NCBI RefSeq assembly: GCF_001444405.1
Contig: NZ_CP013187.1
Span: 496,001 to 560,000, forward strand
Source: Pseudoalteromonas phenolica
Lineage (GTDB): Bacteria > Pseudomonadota > Gammaproteobacteria > Enterobacterales > Alteromonadaceae
Direction of reading: 5' to 3'
Length of the DNA: 64,000 nt
Below the pieces are notes generated by a model. It saw only the letters and a list, made by a program, of their open reading frames with translations. It made no database searches and had not been told where the DNA came from. This document shows positions 8,532 through 17,455 of the stretch, in pieces (the stretch's first letter is position 1; each line of letters opens with the position of its first letter). A program made the position numbers and the translations under genes.

Positions 8532-9446
8532 CTATTCTTTTATAAACTCTTTAGTTGTTCTATTGCCGTCAATTGTTTTAATGGCAATAGGCAACCCAAT
8601 TTCATTGGTCTCGTCTTCTCGAACACATTGAGCAACAAATTCAGTGATATTTTCCTTATAGTTATGGGTCGATAAGGCAGCTTTTGCGACTTGATTAATA
8701 TCCGAACCGTAAACTGATTCCATACCTATAATGGCTAACTCGTCAGCTTCTATAAATGTTTTGTCACAATAAGCAATCACCCCATTATCAGTAACTTTGC
8801 TAGCAAATTTATATTTATATAGGTAATCTCTTCGTTCAATGGGGCACGTTATTGCTAAGATAATATCTGTTCGCATGGCAGCCAATGCTGTTGGATCTAG
8901 AACATATTGCATTTTTGAATCTAACGCTTTGTTTATAGAGTGTTCAACAACATCAGAAACAAACTCAGCAGATAAGAGGTTATGATAATCTTTTTGAGGA
9001 ACAAATATATCTTCTCCATACTGATTACTATTTCCTAATCGAATAAGGTTATTGTCATCACATGGCTTTCTTACAACGCACTTAAAGTTGATACCTTCTT
9101 CAAAATCAATTTTGAGCTGTGATAGGTGCCCTGATATGTTATTTATTATATGTTGTGCTGTTAGAGTACTACCTGCAAAAGCTATAAAGCATTTGTTTGA
9201 TTGATATACCTTTAGATAATTATTAAATGTTTCTCGAATAAAATGAGGCTCCCAAATATCAATTTGAACTTCTACAATTTTACGAAATTCGGAAACGAGA
9301 GCTTTGCGCCCTGATGGAGTCTCAGTACTAATTAAGCTATCCGCCAATAAAAACATACCTGATCTGCGATCTGGTATTTTTGCTGCGTCCGAGTCTTTAT
9401 CCCAGACATATTTATTTTGGTTATACCCTGCAACAATTAATGTCAC
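8532..9446 (-). CDS. Uncharacterised Ntn-hydrolase/proteasome-fold-like protein in defence operon
   Basis: I do not recognise an established family for this 304-residue protein. Its N-terminus resembles proteasome beta subunits and HslV: MTLIVAG (a Thr directly after Met), GMFLLADSLIS, RKIVEV, then CFIAFAGSTLTAQHI. Thr2, Asp36 and Lys56 fall where proteasome-type Ntn hydrolases keep Thr1, Asp17 and Lys33, with an insertion of ~20 residues between the first strands. No signal peptide or membrane segment is visible. It is the last gene of the hsdR-hsdM-hsdS-kwaA-kwaB run, 34 bp after kwaB. A peptidase or amidase effector, or a regulator of Kiwa, are inferences from fold resemblance and position. 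It could also be a degenerate, non-catalytic Ntn fold. Confidence 0.6.
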   Translation of the reverse strand: MTLIVAGYNQNKYVWDKDSDAAKIPDRRSGMFLLADSLISTETPSGRKALVSEFRKIVEVQIDIWEPHFIRETFNNYLKVYQSNKCFIAFAGSTLTAQHIINNISGHLSQLKIDFEEGINFKCVVRKPCDDNNLIRLGNSNQYGEDIFVPQKDYHNLLSAEFVSDVVEHSINKALDSKMQYVLDPTALAAMRTDIILAITCPIERRDYLYKYKFASKVTDNGVIAYCDKTFIEADELAIIGMESVYGSDINQVAKAALSTHNYKENITEFVAQCVREDETNEIGLPIAIKTIDGNRTTKEFIKE

Positions 9447-9480
9447 TGTGATTACTCTATATAGGTTGATTTAAAAATTG

Positions 9481-10311
9481 TTATAAGGCTATCACTGAGT
9501 TTGCTAAACGCTTCTCGTTGCTCAAAGGTGTGGTATAGAAGCGTTGTTCAATACCGTAAAGTAAGAGCTTTAACTCTTCATCTGTCTGTATTTCAAATTT
9601 CTTATTAGCAGCATCAAAAGTTAGCTTTTGATCACAATAACTATGCACATATGACAGCATTTGGTCTTTATCCGCAGCAGTCATGTCATTCAAAGTATCC
9701 ATTGCCAATGCAATACGTTTTCTGTTTGGTTTGGATACTTTGGCTAGGTCTAAATCACCCGTCAGTTCAAGAAACTCTTCATCTAAAAATTCTTGAACTT
9801 CTTCATTAGTCGCTTCTTTGTATAGTTCATCAATACCCTTAAAAATACTGGATACAGTAGCAAGGTTTTTGAAAACTAAAGTGTTACTGTTTTTAAAGTA
9901 AACAGCATCAGGAAGTGCGTTGATCACTAAACGGCTGTCACTTTCTTCTATTTCTGCTGCCTCGCCAAAGCCAATCATTTTTCGCTTTAGAAATAACGAT
10001 GGTGTGATTTTTTGAAAATAAAAGTCATCACCTTGCAGCGAGAATAGATAACCAATTTTTGCAAATTGTGCTTTAACTAAATCGTCATAGTCTTTTGAGT
10101 CAAAATCAGCTTGCAAAAGGTCAATACAAAACGCTTGTTGATTAAAGTTTTCAACTTTAAACCAAGCATCTTCATCTAAGTTGTGGTCAGGGTTGTATTC
10201 AACACAATGAGCGATATCAATATTAACCGCTTCAAACAACGTGTGATCCGAAACCAATTTGAAATAAGGCTTTTTTCTAAGTCCTTTTACTTTTGCAAAC
10301 ACGTGATCCAT
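9481..10311 (-). CDS. kwaB: Kiwa anti-phage protein KwaB (DUF4868-like)
   Basis: Kiwa is a two-gene anti-phage system in which membrane protein KwaA and DNA-binding KwaB form a membrane-associated complex. This 276-residue soluble protein has the DUF4868-type pattern FSLQGDDFYFQKITPSLFLKRK in its first half, followed by a charged helical C-terminal region. It starts 2 bp after kwaA, with GAGG as ribosome site. Pairing of a membrane protein of ~180-200 residues with a DUF4868 protein is the defining Kiwa arrangement. It is somewhat shorter than the ~315 residues I recall for the E. coli protein. The assignment rests on domain resemblance and pairing. Confidence 0.75.
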   Translation of the reverse strand: MDHVFAKVKGLRKKPYFKLVSDHTLFEAVNIDIAHCVEYNPDHNLDEDAWFKVENFNQQAFCIDLLQADFDSKDYDDLVKAQFAKIGYLFSLQGDDFYFQKITPSLFLKRKMIGFGEAAEIEESDSRLVINALPDAVYFKNSNTLVFKNLATVSSIFKGIDELYKEATNEEVQEFLDEEFLELTGDLDLAKVSKPNRKRIALAMDTLNDMTAADKDQMLSYVHSYCDQKLTFDAANKKFEIQTDEELKLLLYGIEQRFYTTPLSNEKRLANSVIAL

Positions 10312-10313
10312 GT

Positions 10314-10859
10314 TTAACCTCGTTCTATAAATGTGTAATTGTTAATTCTGTGCGCTTTTTCAATGTCTATTTCATTAGGCTTTTTATATTTATTCCGGCT
10401 GATTAGAAAAATAGCGGTGCCATTCTTGGTTTTGATGTTGTAAAACTCAAAACCAAACAATAGGAAAAGCGGGTTAAAATAAAGTGCCTGAGACAAGAAG
10501 GTGAAGATGAACAACACGCCATAAACAAAGAAAAGCGTTTCCCAGTTACTAATACTTAATGCGACAAAGAAGTAGCCCAAATAACTTGGCAAAAAGCTAT
10601 TGTTAGCATGCTCTATACTATCCACCTCTCCTTTTTTGAAAGCATCGCTTCCAAGCCATCTACTTAATAGAATGCTAACTCCAGTTAATAATATTGGAAT
10701 AGCTAAATAAATCAGGTAAGAAACAAAATTCGGCCACGTTACTAAAAGCGTACAAGCAGGAAATAACTTAGAGAGTGTTATTCCCTTTTGTACCAGATAT
10801 ATTAGTAACAACAGTGATGTTGCATTAAAAGTCAGTAATAGCCGAAAAATTAGATTCAT
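10314..10859 (-). CDS. kwaA: Kiwa anti-phage membrane protein KwaA
   Basis: This 181-residue inner-membrane protein has four predicted transmembrane segments (about residues 4-26, 42-66, 89-111 and 113-137) and a soluble C-terminal tail beginning LFGFEFYNIKTKNGT. In Kiwa, KwaA is thought to sense phage attack at the membrane and work with KwaB. Its ATG shares one base with the hsdS stop (TAATG), so it is translationally coupled to the restriction genes. That places Kiwa and the type I system in one transcription unit. Identity is inferred from topology, tail and the adjoining kwaB. Confidence 0.72.
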   Translation of the reverse strand: MNLIFRLLLTFNATSLLLLIYLVQKGITLSKLFPACTLLVTWPNFVSYLIYLAIPILLTGVSILLSRWLGSDAFKKGEVDSIEHANNSFLPSYLGYFFVALSISNWETLFFVYGVLFIFTFLSQALYFNPLFLLFGFEFYNIKTKNGTAIFLISRNKYKKPNEIDIEKAHRINNYTFIERG

Positions 10860-12121
10860 TATTTTACCTTAACTTGACCATTCATAAGTAAAGGGAGTAA
10901 CCAATCCCGCAGCTCTTTCAGCTTGGTATTTTCTTTTTGTTTGTTAATTATTGTATTAATAATTGGCTCTAATTTATTACCAAGTTTTTCAGCAATAGAA
11001 ATATCAAACGGGACTTCGAGCCTCATCATTACGCTAGGGTTAACTCTTTTGTGGCTATTGGAAGTGCCAGTTGAAGATTGACTACAATATTTAATAAAAC
11101 GAGGGGATGTAGCAATCATATACAAAAAATTTTTAATTGCTTTATTTGGGCATCGCCACACAACAAATTCAGTCGAACAAATTTGCTCACTTTCATCAGT
11201 AGCGTACACAACTCTATTAAACCAAGGGTTAAGCTTTGATACTAATAAATCATCACTTGTTACGACAAACTTATCACTACCTATTGAATCTCCTAATTCA
11301 ACTCCATAAGTGTTTGTACTATCTAATACGGGTATGCTGAAATGCCTATATTCCTTATTTGGCTCATCACTGGGGCTTATAGTGTCATTACTTACGCCTG
11401 TTATACCGCTTAGAGATGAGTTACACCACTTTACAGGAATATCACGCTTAAGCACCTTGTTAAAAGCCATTTCTCCTCCGCTTGATTTATAAGGTTTTCC
11501 ATCTTCATTAGGAAAGTCAAACTGATAGAACCAGTATTCATAAAGGGTTCTTGCCAAGGATTGTAATTCGGAGTTAATTTGCTCGTTTAAGTCGATTTTT
11601 TTATCGAGAATAGATAAAACATTAACTATTTTGTCCTGATAATCTTTCTTTGGGATTTTAAAATCTAGACCTGTTAAATATTCAATATTGATATTGTCTT
11701 GAATGCTTCCACTCGCAGAGTTTTGAATGGCTTTTCTTATATAAGTGAAGACATAATGCATAAACAACTCAGATGATTCTTGAGGATCAGCATTAAAACC
11801 AACGACACTATCAGGAAAACACATCGGATAATCTAGCAATGCCGTTTCAGCGATATTTGCAGCAATAGTTATACATAAAGTATCTTTAGGCCAAATTGCG
11901 CTTTGTTTTAAACCAAAATCGTTGTAACAATTTGTATGGCTATTTATATATAAATTAGCCGCTTTGACTTCACCAGTCTGAATTAGCGGATACTGCCCAT
12001 CTTCAAAAAGCTGAAGGTCATTCCTTGGTCTATGCCTAGATTTACCGCGCTTAAATGTGCCCAACTCAGATAACTGTTTATCTTGCCAGTCTTGATTGTA
12101 ATCAGTCGAATTAAAAATCAT
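10859..12121 (-). CDS. hsdS: Type I restriction-modification specificity subunit
   Basis: Provides DNA recognition for the HsdR2M2S restriction complex and for the M2S methyltransferase. At 420 residues it has two target-recognition domains (about 12-150 and 230-365). Each is followed by a conserved helical spacer: ILDKKIDLNEQINSELQSLA in the middle, and IINKQKENTKLKELRDWLLP at the C-terminus. The start overlaps hsdM by 11 bp, and the stop overlaps kwaA by 1 bp. Both recognition domains look intact. The target sequence cannot be read from the protein. Confidence 0.93.
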   Translation of the reverse strand: MIFNSTDYNQDWQDKQLSELGTFKRGKSRHRPRNDLQLFEDGQYPLIQTGEVKAANLYINSHTNCYNDFGLKQSAIWPKDTLCITIAANIAETALLDYPMCFPDSVVGFNADPQESSELFMHYVFTYIRKAIQNSASGSIQDNINIEYLTGLDFKIPKKDYQDKIVNVLSILDKKIDLNEQINSELQSLARTLYEYWFYQFDFPNEDGKPYKSSGGEMAFNKVLKRDIPVKWCNSSLSGITGVSNDTISPSDEPNKEYRHFSIPVLDSTNTYGVELGDSIGSDKFVVTSDDLLVSKLNPWFNRVVYATDESEQICSTEFVVWRCPNKAIKNFLYMIATSPRFIKYCSQSSTGTSNSHKRVNPSVMMRLEVPFDISIAEKLGNKLEPIINTIINKQKENTKLKELRDWLLPLLMNGQVKVK

Positions 12122-13745
12122 ACTTTAGACTCTTCAATTGTTTTTTTATTTCGATTTCAAACTCGCTACTCTCTTTGAACAAGTCGTCTAAATTAGATTC
12201 AAAATTGTGTACTACTTTGTCGAACTCTTCCTGTGAAATATCGCTATACTCGATTTTTACATCAAAATATTGACCTGCACTTAAGCTAAGATTCATTTCT
12301 TTGATTCGGTCATAATTTACAACCACCGATAGATCTTCAATTGCTTTTTTCTCATTGAAAGCTTCAACAATTAGCTTTTCTTCATTCTCAGTAAGTAATG
12401 TTTTTTGATTTTTTCCATCCTTTACTTTTATTCCTAATTTTGAGGCGTCAACCAGAACTACCTTGTCTGATTGGGTAGAGTCTAAAAATAAAATCGAAAC
12501 ATTTGTTCCTGTAGTTGCAAATATATTGGCAGGCATTGATACAACCCCCGACAACATTTTGTCTTTAACTAGCTTACTAAGTATTTTTTTATCTACCCCA
12601 GACTTTGCTGTAATAAACCCTGTCGGCACGACTACTGCTGCCTTTCCTCCTGATTTCAGTGATGTAAGAATATGCTGTAAAAATAAAGTGTAGATCTTCA
12701 TTTTATCTTTATCTTTTTTCGGCACTGTAGGAACACCAGCAAAAAAGCGATTTTTGTTTACTTTGCTATCCAATTCATCACGAATGTCACTAAAGTCTAA
12801 TTTGAAAGGTGGATTCGAAACTATGTAATCGAATTTCTTAAGGTCTTGACCATCTTTGTGATGAGGGTGTCGCAAAGTATCACCTTCAATTACATTTGGT
12901 ATTGAATGAACAAGATTATTTAAAATCAAATTCAAACGAAGAAGGTTTGATGATTTCTTTGAAATATCCTGAGTGTAAATACTACAGCGGCTTTCACCTA
13001 TTGCGTGTGCAACATTCATCAATAGGGTGCCAGAACCAGCCGATGGGTCGTAGCAACTCACATTACGAATTTCGCCTCTTTCCACTTCAGGCACAAGAAT
13101 ATCTGCCATAATTCGTGCTACAGCATGTGGTGTATAATATTCTGCATATTTACCGCCAGAATTGCTGTTGTAGTCTTTTACTAAGTACTCAAAAATAGTG
13201 GCGTAGAAATCAAATTTTTGTGTGAAAATTCTTTCGAAACTAAACTCAATCAATTTGTTGATTATCGCTTTACAGAATTGATCGCGTTTCGAAACAGTGA
13301 CGTTTTCACTAATACGAGTGAATAACTGTACTTTCTCACCAGAGTCGGTCATTACAGCAAATACATCGTTATTGTTAATCGCGATATCCATTAGAGTATC
13401 GTCAAATAACTGAGCAAAATCTGACTCATTTTGTTTACTAAACAAGTAGCTGATGAAATGGTGCGGTTTTAATCTCGCTGTATCAGCGCCCATTTGTAAT
13501 TGCAGCATTTCTAAATCGCCTTCTGACATTGCGCTCAGTGCATCTTCCCACTTTTCCGCAGTTGCAATGTTGTCATCGATTTTTTTTGCTTCAAAAGCAA
13601 ACTTGTCGTTTAAAAACTTATATAAAAATACTTGAGTGATGATTTCGAATTCACCTGTGCTATTACCAAGCCCATTGGTCGCACAGATAGCTTTTAAACT
13701 ATCAATTAAGTCTTTTGTTTTTTGTTGAAATTCTATTTCTACCAC
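12111..13745 (-). CDS. hsdM: Type I restriction-modification DNA methyltransferase subunit
   Basis: An N6-adenine methyltransferase that protects host DNA at the HsdS site. A helical N-terminal domain is followed by the catalytic domain, with YYTP (203-206), the SAM-binding motif DPSAGSGT (233-240) and catalytic NPPF (311-314). The start is a GTG at 13745, preceded by AGGA at a 7-base spacing; an ATG in another frame lies just upstream. It lies 26 bp after hsdR and overlaps hsdS. Length (544 residues) is normal and all motifs are intact. Confidence 0.95.
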   Translation of the reverse strand: MVEIEFQQKTKDLIDSLKAICATNGLGNSTGEFEIITQVFLYKFLNDKFAFEAKKIDDNIATAEKWEDALSAMSEGDLEMLQLQMGADTARLKPHHFISYLFSKQNESDFAQLFDDTLMDIAINNNDVFAVMTDSGEKVQLFTRISENVTVSKRDQFCKAIINKLIEFSFERIFTQKFDFYATIFEYLVKDYNSNSGGKYAEYYTPHAVARIMADILVPEVERGEIRNVSCYDPSAGSGTLLMNVAHAIGESRCSIYTQDISKKSSNLLRLNLILNNLVHSIPNVIEGDTLRHPHHKDGQDLKKFDYIVSNPPFKLDFSDIRDELDSKVNKNRFFAGVPTVPKKDKDKMKIYTLFLQHILTSLKSGGKAAVVVPTGFITAKSGVDKKILSKLVKDKMLSGVVSMPANIFATTGTNVSILFLDSTQSDKVVLVDASKLGIKVKDGKNQKTLLTENEEKLIVEAFNEKKAIEDLSVVVNYDRIKEMNLSLSAGQYFDVKIEYSDISQEEFDKVVHNFESNLDDLFKESSEFEIEIKKQLKSLKYDF

Positions 13746-13771
13746 TTTTCATTCCTAACAATATTTGAGCA

Positions 13772-16700
13772 CTACCAAGCTTGGCTGCCCGTATTAAATT
13801 CTTTTAAATATTCAGCGACTACTAAATGGTTAATGTATTTAGATGCGTCTGCATTCAGTTTAATTTGCTGCTCTTTCATAAAGCGCCCAATAACAAGGGG
13901 CATCATTTGTCGTTCAAAGTAGCTTTCGTTATCGAGTATTTGAGTGTTATTGAGCACCTGCTCGTCAGCATCCTCTTTGACACCTATTAAAGCTTCAAAT
14001 ATTTTCCTTTCAGAATCGCTGATATCGCTTTGAGCTGAATGTCGTTCCTGAAGCCTTTTATGGATACGTGTATATTTAGCATCACCAAGGTACTTTTGAC
14101 GAAGCTGATTATTTTGTCGATTCAGCTCTTTAACTTGGTCGTGAATTTTGTTTAGCGTATCAATATTCGCAACCATTTCTTCTTGCGTAACTTCGCTAAG
14201 GTTTTTCTTTTTAAACAAGCGCTCTAGCTCTTCTTTTAGCGTAATGAACTTAGGATCTTGTTGATCAATATTGTTTGCCAACGCTTCGCGTGTTTGACGA
14301 AGTGTGTTCTTAAGCTTATCTGCAAGAACTAGCTCTTCTTCACCGATTTTGACGAACTTAAAAATGACATCTTCTAATGCTCTATTTAGCAGGTTACTAG
14401 TGTCTTGCCCGCTTTCCAGATCTTTCTTTAAGTTCAATAAATCTAAGTGATTGCTTGTTTCCCGGTAAAGAACATTTAACTTGGCAAAGTCTAATTGATC
14501 CAAGAAATCATACTCACCTTGTAAGCGGATTAGATTATACAAGCTTCTCGCGTCTGCGAGTGCTTTTTTAAGTGCTAATACTGTTTCTCTGTCTTGGATT
14601 TGGCTGATTTGATCAGAAAACGTTTCCATGTTGTCTGTGTCAAAACGGAAAAGTACATCCTTGATATGCTCGATTTCTTCTTTGATCTCATCTTGAGACT
14701 TAAATAGGTGAGAATAGTGCTCCATTTCATCACCCAGTTCCGACTGCAATTCATCAAAGTAAGCTTTATTTGTTGCATCAAATTCCTTGCGAATGTCGGC
14801 AAAATCGACAACATAACCATAACGGAAATCTTTATATGTTCTATTAACCCTAGTTAGCGCTTGAAGTAGGTTATGCTTACGAATAACTCTACCCAAATAT
14901 AGTTTTTTCAAGCGCTTGGCATCAAAGCCAGTGAGCAGCATGTTGTAGACAAATAAGAAGTCTATCTTGCCTGCTTTAAAATCATCTACCCAATCTTTAC
15001 GCTCTTCTTTAGTACCAATGTCATGTAGAATCAGAGCAGCGTTTTTAACTTTTTGCTCTTTCTTAACGTTTTCAATGTAGCTATTGGGGGCTGGTTCAGC
15101 TATTTGAGAGGCTTCCAGCTCAGCCTTCTTATTAGTCGAGCTTTCTGCATATACAGCATTGAAAATCTCAAACATCTGCTTAGCTTGGTCGGAGCTATCG
15201 CAAATTACCATGCCACCAATGGTGTTATCGTCCAACGTGCCTCTACTTTTCTCAAAGTCGTTAATAATGTAATCCAGCATAGGCTCTACAAACTTAGGTT
15301 TGGCATATGCTTCTTTTCTATCAAAGCCACCTTGTTGTAGCTCAACTTCTTCGAGAGCTTTTTGCAAATCAAGCTTATATTGAGTAGATATCTCTTCTCG
15401 AATTAAACGTAAGGTATACCCGTCAGCAATAGAGGCGTTGTAATAATACTTATGTATGTAATCACCAAATAAAGCTCGCGAATTGTAGTCATCACCAAGT
15501 AATGGAGTGCCTGTTAAACCAATTTTTATTGAGTTTTTATCTGACTGACTAAGGTTTGCTAAAAAGCTACCTTTTGGGTTGTAACTCCTATGTACTTCAT
15601 CTAAGAAATAAACGCGTTGAATGGCTACGTTGTAATCTTTTGTTGAAACAACATCAGGGTCATCTTGGAATTTTTGAATGTTAACTACAGTTATTTCTGG
15701 CTTACCAGAATTGTTATGTATGACTTTGGTGGCTTTGATATCACGTGCGAATGCATCACGTGAATTTATCGTATGTACAACTAAGCCACGAGCAGTAAAC
15801 TCTCTCTGCGCCTGCTGAAGTAAATCGAGCCTATCAACAATAAAGTAAAACTTAGGAATGACTTGCTGTTGTTGGAAGTAATCTGTTAAGAATCTGACAT
15901 TATAAAATGTTAGAGCAGTTTTACCGCTGCCTTGCGTGTGCCAAATGATACCTTTCTTGATCCCATCATCTAATTTGCGCTCAATGGCTTTTGTGGCAAA
16001 CATTTGTGGGTAGCGCATTATATGCTTCTGTAAGCCATCTTCCTCTGCAACGTATGCAAGCGCATAACGCAATATAAACGCTAGCCTTTCTCTACTAAGA
16101 AGAGAGGTACATATTCTATTAGTAGGTCTGCTAGGTTCTTTATTGGTTTGGAATTCAGGGTTACTGCGAATAACCTCTTTATTATTGTCTTTTAGGACAA
16201 ACAATTCTTCAGAGTCGCTAACTTGCTTTAACAACCTTGTAAGATCTAATTCTTCTTCTTCACGGAAATAGTTAAAAACTGGTTTATGGTAAGAGCTACT
16301 AGCATAGAATGCACCCTGAACTGGCTCTGGATCATTCTCGTCATATTCCATGTTATTAGAAAACAACATGAACTGCGTTATATTAGCGAATCGCCTGAAT
16401 TTGGGGTTCTGAAAGCGCTTATTCATGCGATCACGCTCAGCAAGAATACCTTCTCGGTTGTTTGGCTTTTTCACTTCAATAAATACTAACGGCAATCCAT
16501 TTATTAGCAGTGTTATGTCTGGCCTGAATTCTTCATCACCATTTTGACATGTAAGCTCTGTAACGACATGAAAGCTATTGTTATTAAAATTCTCAAAGTC
16601 GATTAGTTTGATATTTGATCTATCAGTAAGGCGATTAAAGAACGCTCTTCCTAGATCTTCATTATCAAGTGTTAGTTTGATTTCTTCGAAAAGCCTAGCA

Positions 16701-16879
16701 ACATCAGCCTCTTCAATGCCGGGGTTGATTTTTGTAATAGCGGAACTAAAAAGTGATGGGAAAATATTTGTATCTAGATCCCATGTATGGTCTTTGAGTG
16801 AAAGGTATTTATAACCTAACCTCATTAAATGAAGAATGGCTGGAATTTTTACTCGTGTATCTTCGTTATGTGGTTGCAT
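13772..16879 (-). CDS. hsdR: Type I restriction endonuclease/translocase subunit
   Basis: Cuts unmodified DNA after ATP-driven translocation. The N-terminal nuclease site is intact: Asp121 (FRPDITLL) and Glu135-x-Lys137 (FIEVKK). The SF2 motor follows with Walker A TQGSGKT (~315-321), the DEVH box (VYFLDEVHRSY) and motif VI (QALTRVNRTYK); the C-terminus is helical. I chose the ATG at 16879 (MQPHNEDTRV; AAGGA five bases upstream), giving 1035 residues. A start 30 bp further up would run into the preceding HTH gene, which stops one base before this ATG. Confidence 0.95.
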   Translation of the reverse strand: MQPHNEDTRVKIPAILHLMRLGYKYLSLKDHTWDLDTNIFPSLFSSAITKINPGIEEADVARLFEEIKLTLDNEDLGRAFFNRLTDRSNIKLIDFENFNNNSFHVVTELTCQNGDEEFRPDITLLINGLPLVFIEVKKPNNREGILAERDRMNKRFQNPKFRRFANITQFMLFSNNMEYDENDPEPVQGAFYASSSYHKPVFNYFREEEELDLTRLLKQVSDSEELFVLKDNNKEVIRSNPEFQTNKEPSRPTNRICTSLLSRERLAFILRYALAYVAEEDGLQKHIMRYPQMFATKAIERKLDDGIKKGIIWHTQGSGKTALTFYNVRFLTDYFQQQQVIPKFYFIVDRLDLLQQAQREFTARGLVVHTINSRDAFARDIKATKVIHNNSGKPEITVVNIQKFQDDPDVVSTKDYNVAIQRVYFLDEVHRSYNPKGSFLANLSQSDKNSIKIGLTGTPLLGDDYNSRALFGDYIHKYYYNASIADGYTLRLIREEISTQYKLDLQKALEEVELQQGGFDRKEAYAKPKFVEPMLDYIINDFEKSRGTLDDNTIGGMVICDSSDQAKQMFEIFNAVYAESSTNKKAELEASQIAEPAPNSYIENVKKEQKVKNAALILHDIGTKEERKDWVDDFKAGKIDFLFVYNMLLTGFDAKRLKKLYLGRVIRKHNLLQALTRVNRTYKDFRYGYVVDFADIRKEFDATNKAYFDELQSELGDEMEHYSHLFKSQDEIKEEIEHIKDVLFRFDTDNMETFSDQISQIQDRETVLALKKALADARSLYNLIRLQGEYDFLDQLDFAKLNVLYRETSNHLDLLNLKKDLESGQDTSNLLNRALEDVIFKFVKIGEEELVLADKLKNTLRQTREALANNIDQQDPKFITLKEELERLFKKKNLSEVTQEEMVANIDTLNKIHDQVKELNRQNNQLRQKYLGDAKYTRIHKRLQERHSAQSDISDSERKIFEALIGVKEDADEQVLNNTQILDNESYFERQMMPLVIGRFMKEQQIKLNADASKYINHLVVAEYLKEFNTGSQAW

Positions 16880-16880
16880 A

Positions 16881-17060
16881 CTAATCCTTGTTATTTTTTT
16901 GTTCTTCAATCCACTTTTCTAAATCAACCCGCTTGAAGCGCCATGATCCACCCACTTTAAAACCGGGAAGCTTTCCTTCACTTGCAAGCCGATAAGCTGT
17001 TTTTTCATTCAACTTGAGATATGTAGCTATCTCTTGAATAGTAAGTATTTCGTCTGTCAT
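16881..17060 (-). CDS. Small excisionase/AlpA-type HTH DNA-binding protein
   Basis: A 59-residue protein beginning MTDEILTIQEIATYLKLNEK and ending EEQKNNKD. TIQEIATYLKLNEKTAYRLASEGKLPGFKVGGSWRF is read here in two parts: a winged-helix HTH of the excisionase (HTH_17) family, with recognition helix around KTAYRLASEG and the wing at FKVGGSWR. The stop codon lies one base before the hsdR ATG, so the two genes are translationally linked. The gene heads the whole hsd-Kiwa run and faces tnsA across a 395-bp gap. It could regulate the defence operon, the transposition genes or both; this is inference. No recombinase gene is nearby, so a true excisionase role is unlikely. Confidence 0.85.
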   Translation of the reverse strand: MTDEILTIQEIATYLKLNEKTAYRLASEGKLPGFKVGGSWRFKRVDLEKWIEEQKNNKD

Positions 17061-17455
17061 TGGACTATCTCAAAAATGAACTTAGTTACAATATGAGAAA
17101 ATTGCGGAAATAACAAGAAATCCATTGAGTCAGAGCACCGCGTATGACTTATCCCAATGCTTAAAAATTTTGTAACTTTTTAGACCAAGTTATTATGGAG
17201 CTAACACCCTATAGACCCAGTTGTTATATATTAGGAACCTTATAATTATTTTTAGTTATATTAATTACGGCTTTTATCTTGTTGATAAATTTAAAACTAT
17301 CAAATTACCATCGACTTAACTCATCATATTGCTTAATTAATATTATATAAAATATCTAATAAAATCATTGACTTTTGTACATATTTGCAATCTGGAATTT
17401 ACAAACGAGAAGTGCTATTCCTAAAAAATATACGAATTTTAGAGATGGTTAAATT
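17061..17455. promoter_or_regulatory. Divergent control region between cargo operon and tnsA
   Basis: 395 bp without a gene separates the minus-strand defence operon from the plus-strand tns operon. It is very A+T rich. TAGACCAAGTTATTAT (17181-17196) and TAGACCCAGTTGTTAT (17212-17227) are direct repeats matching at 14 of 16 positions, with 31-bp spacing, about three helical turns. Such paired sites suggest a DNA-binding protein, for which the adjacent HTH protein is the obvious candidate. The tns and hsd promoters should lie here, but I could not fix their -35/-10 boxes. Confidence 0.5.

Noticed and set aside
12463..13111. Plus-strand open frames within hsdM
   Set aside because: Antisense to an intact methyltransferase gene with all motifs; no independent support.
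14575..15340. Open frames inside hsdR on both strands
   Set aside because: Fully embedded in hsdR, which has intact motifs throughout; these are shadows.
16881..17060. HTH gene as prophage excisionase with an integrative element
   Set aside because: No integrase nearby and the element boundaries are Tn7-type; the fold alone does not imply excision.
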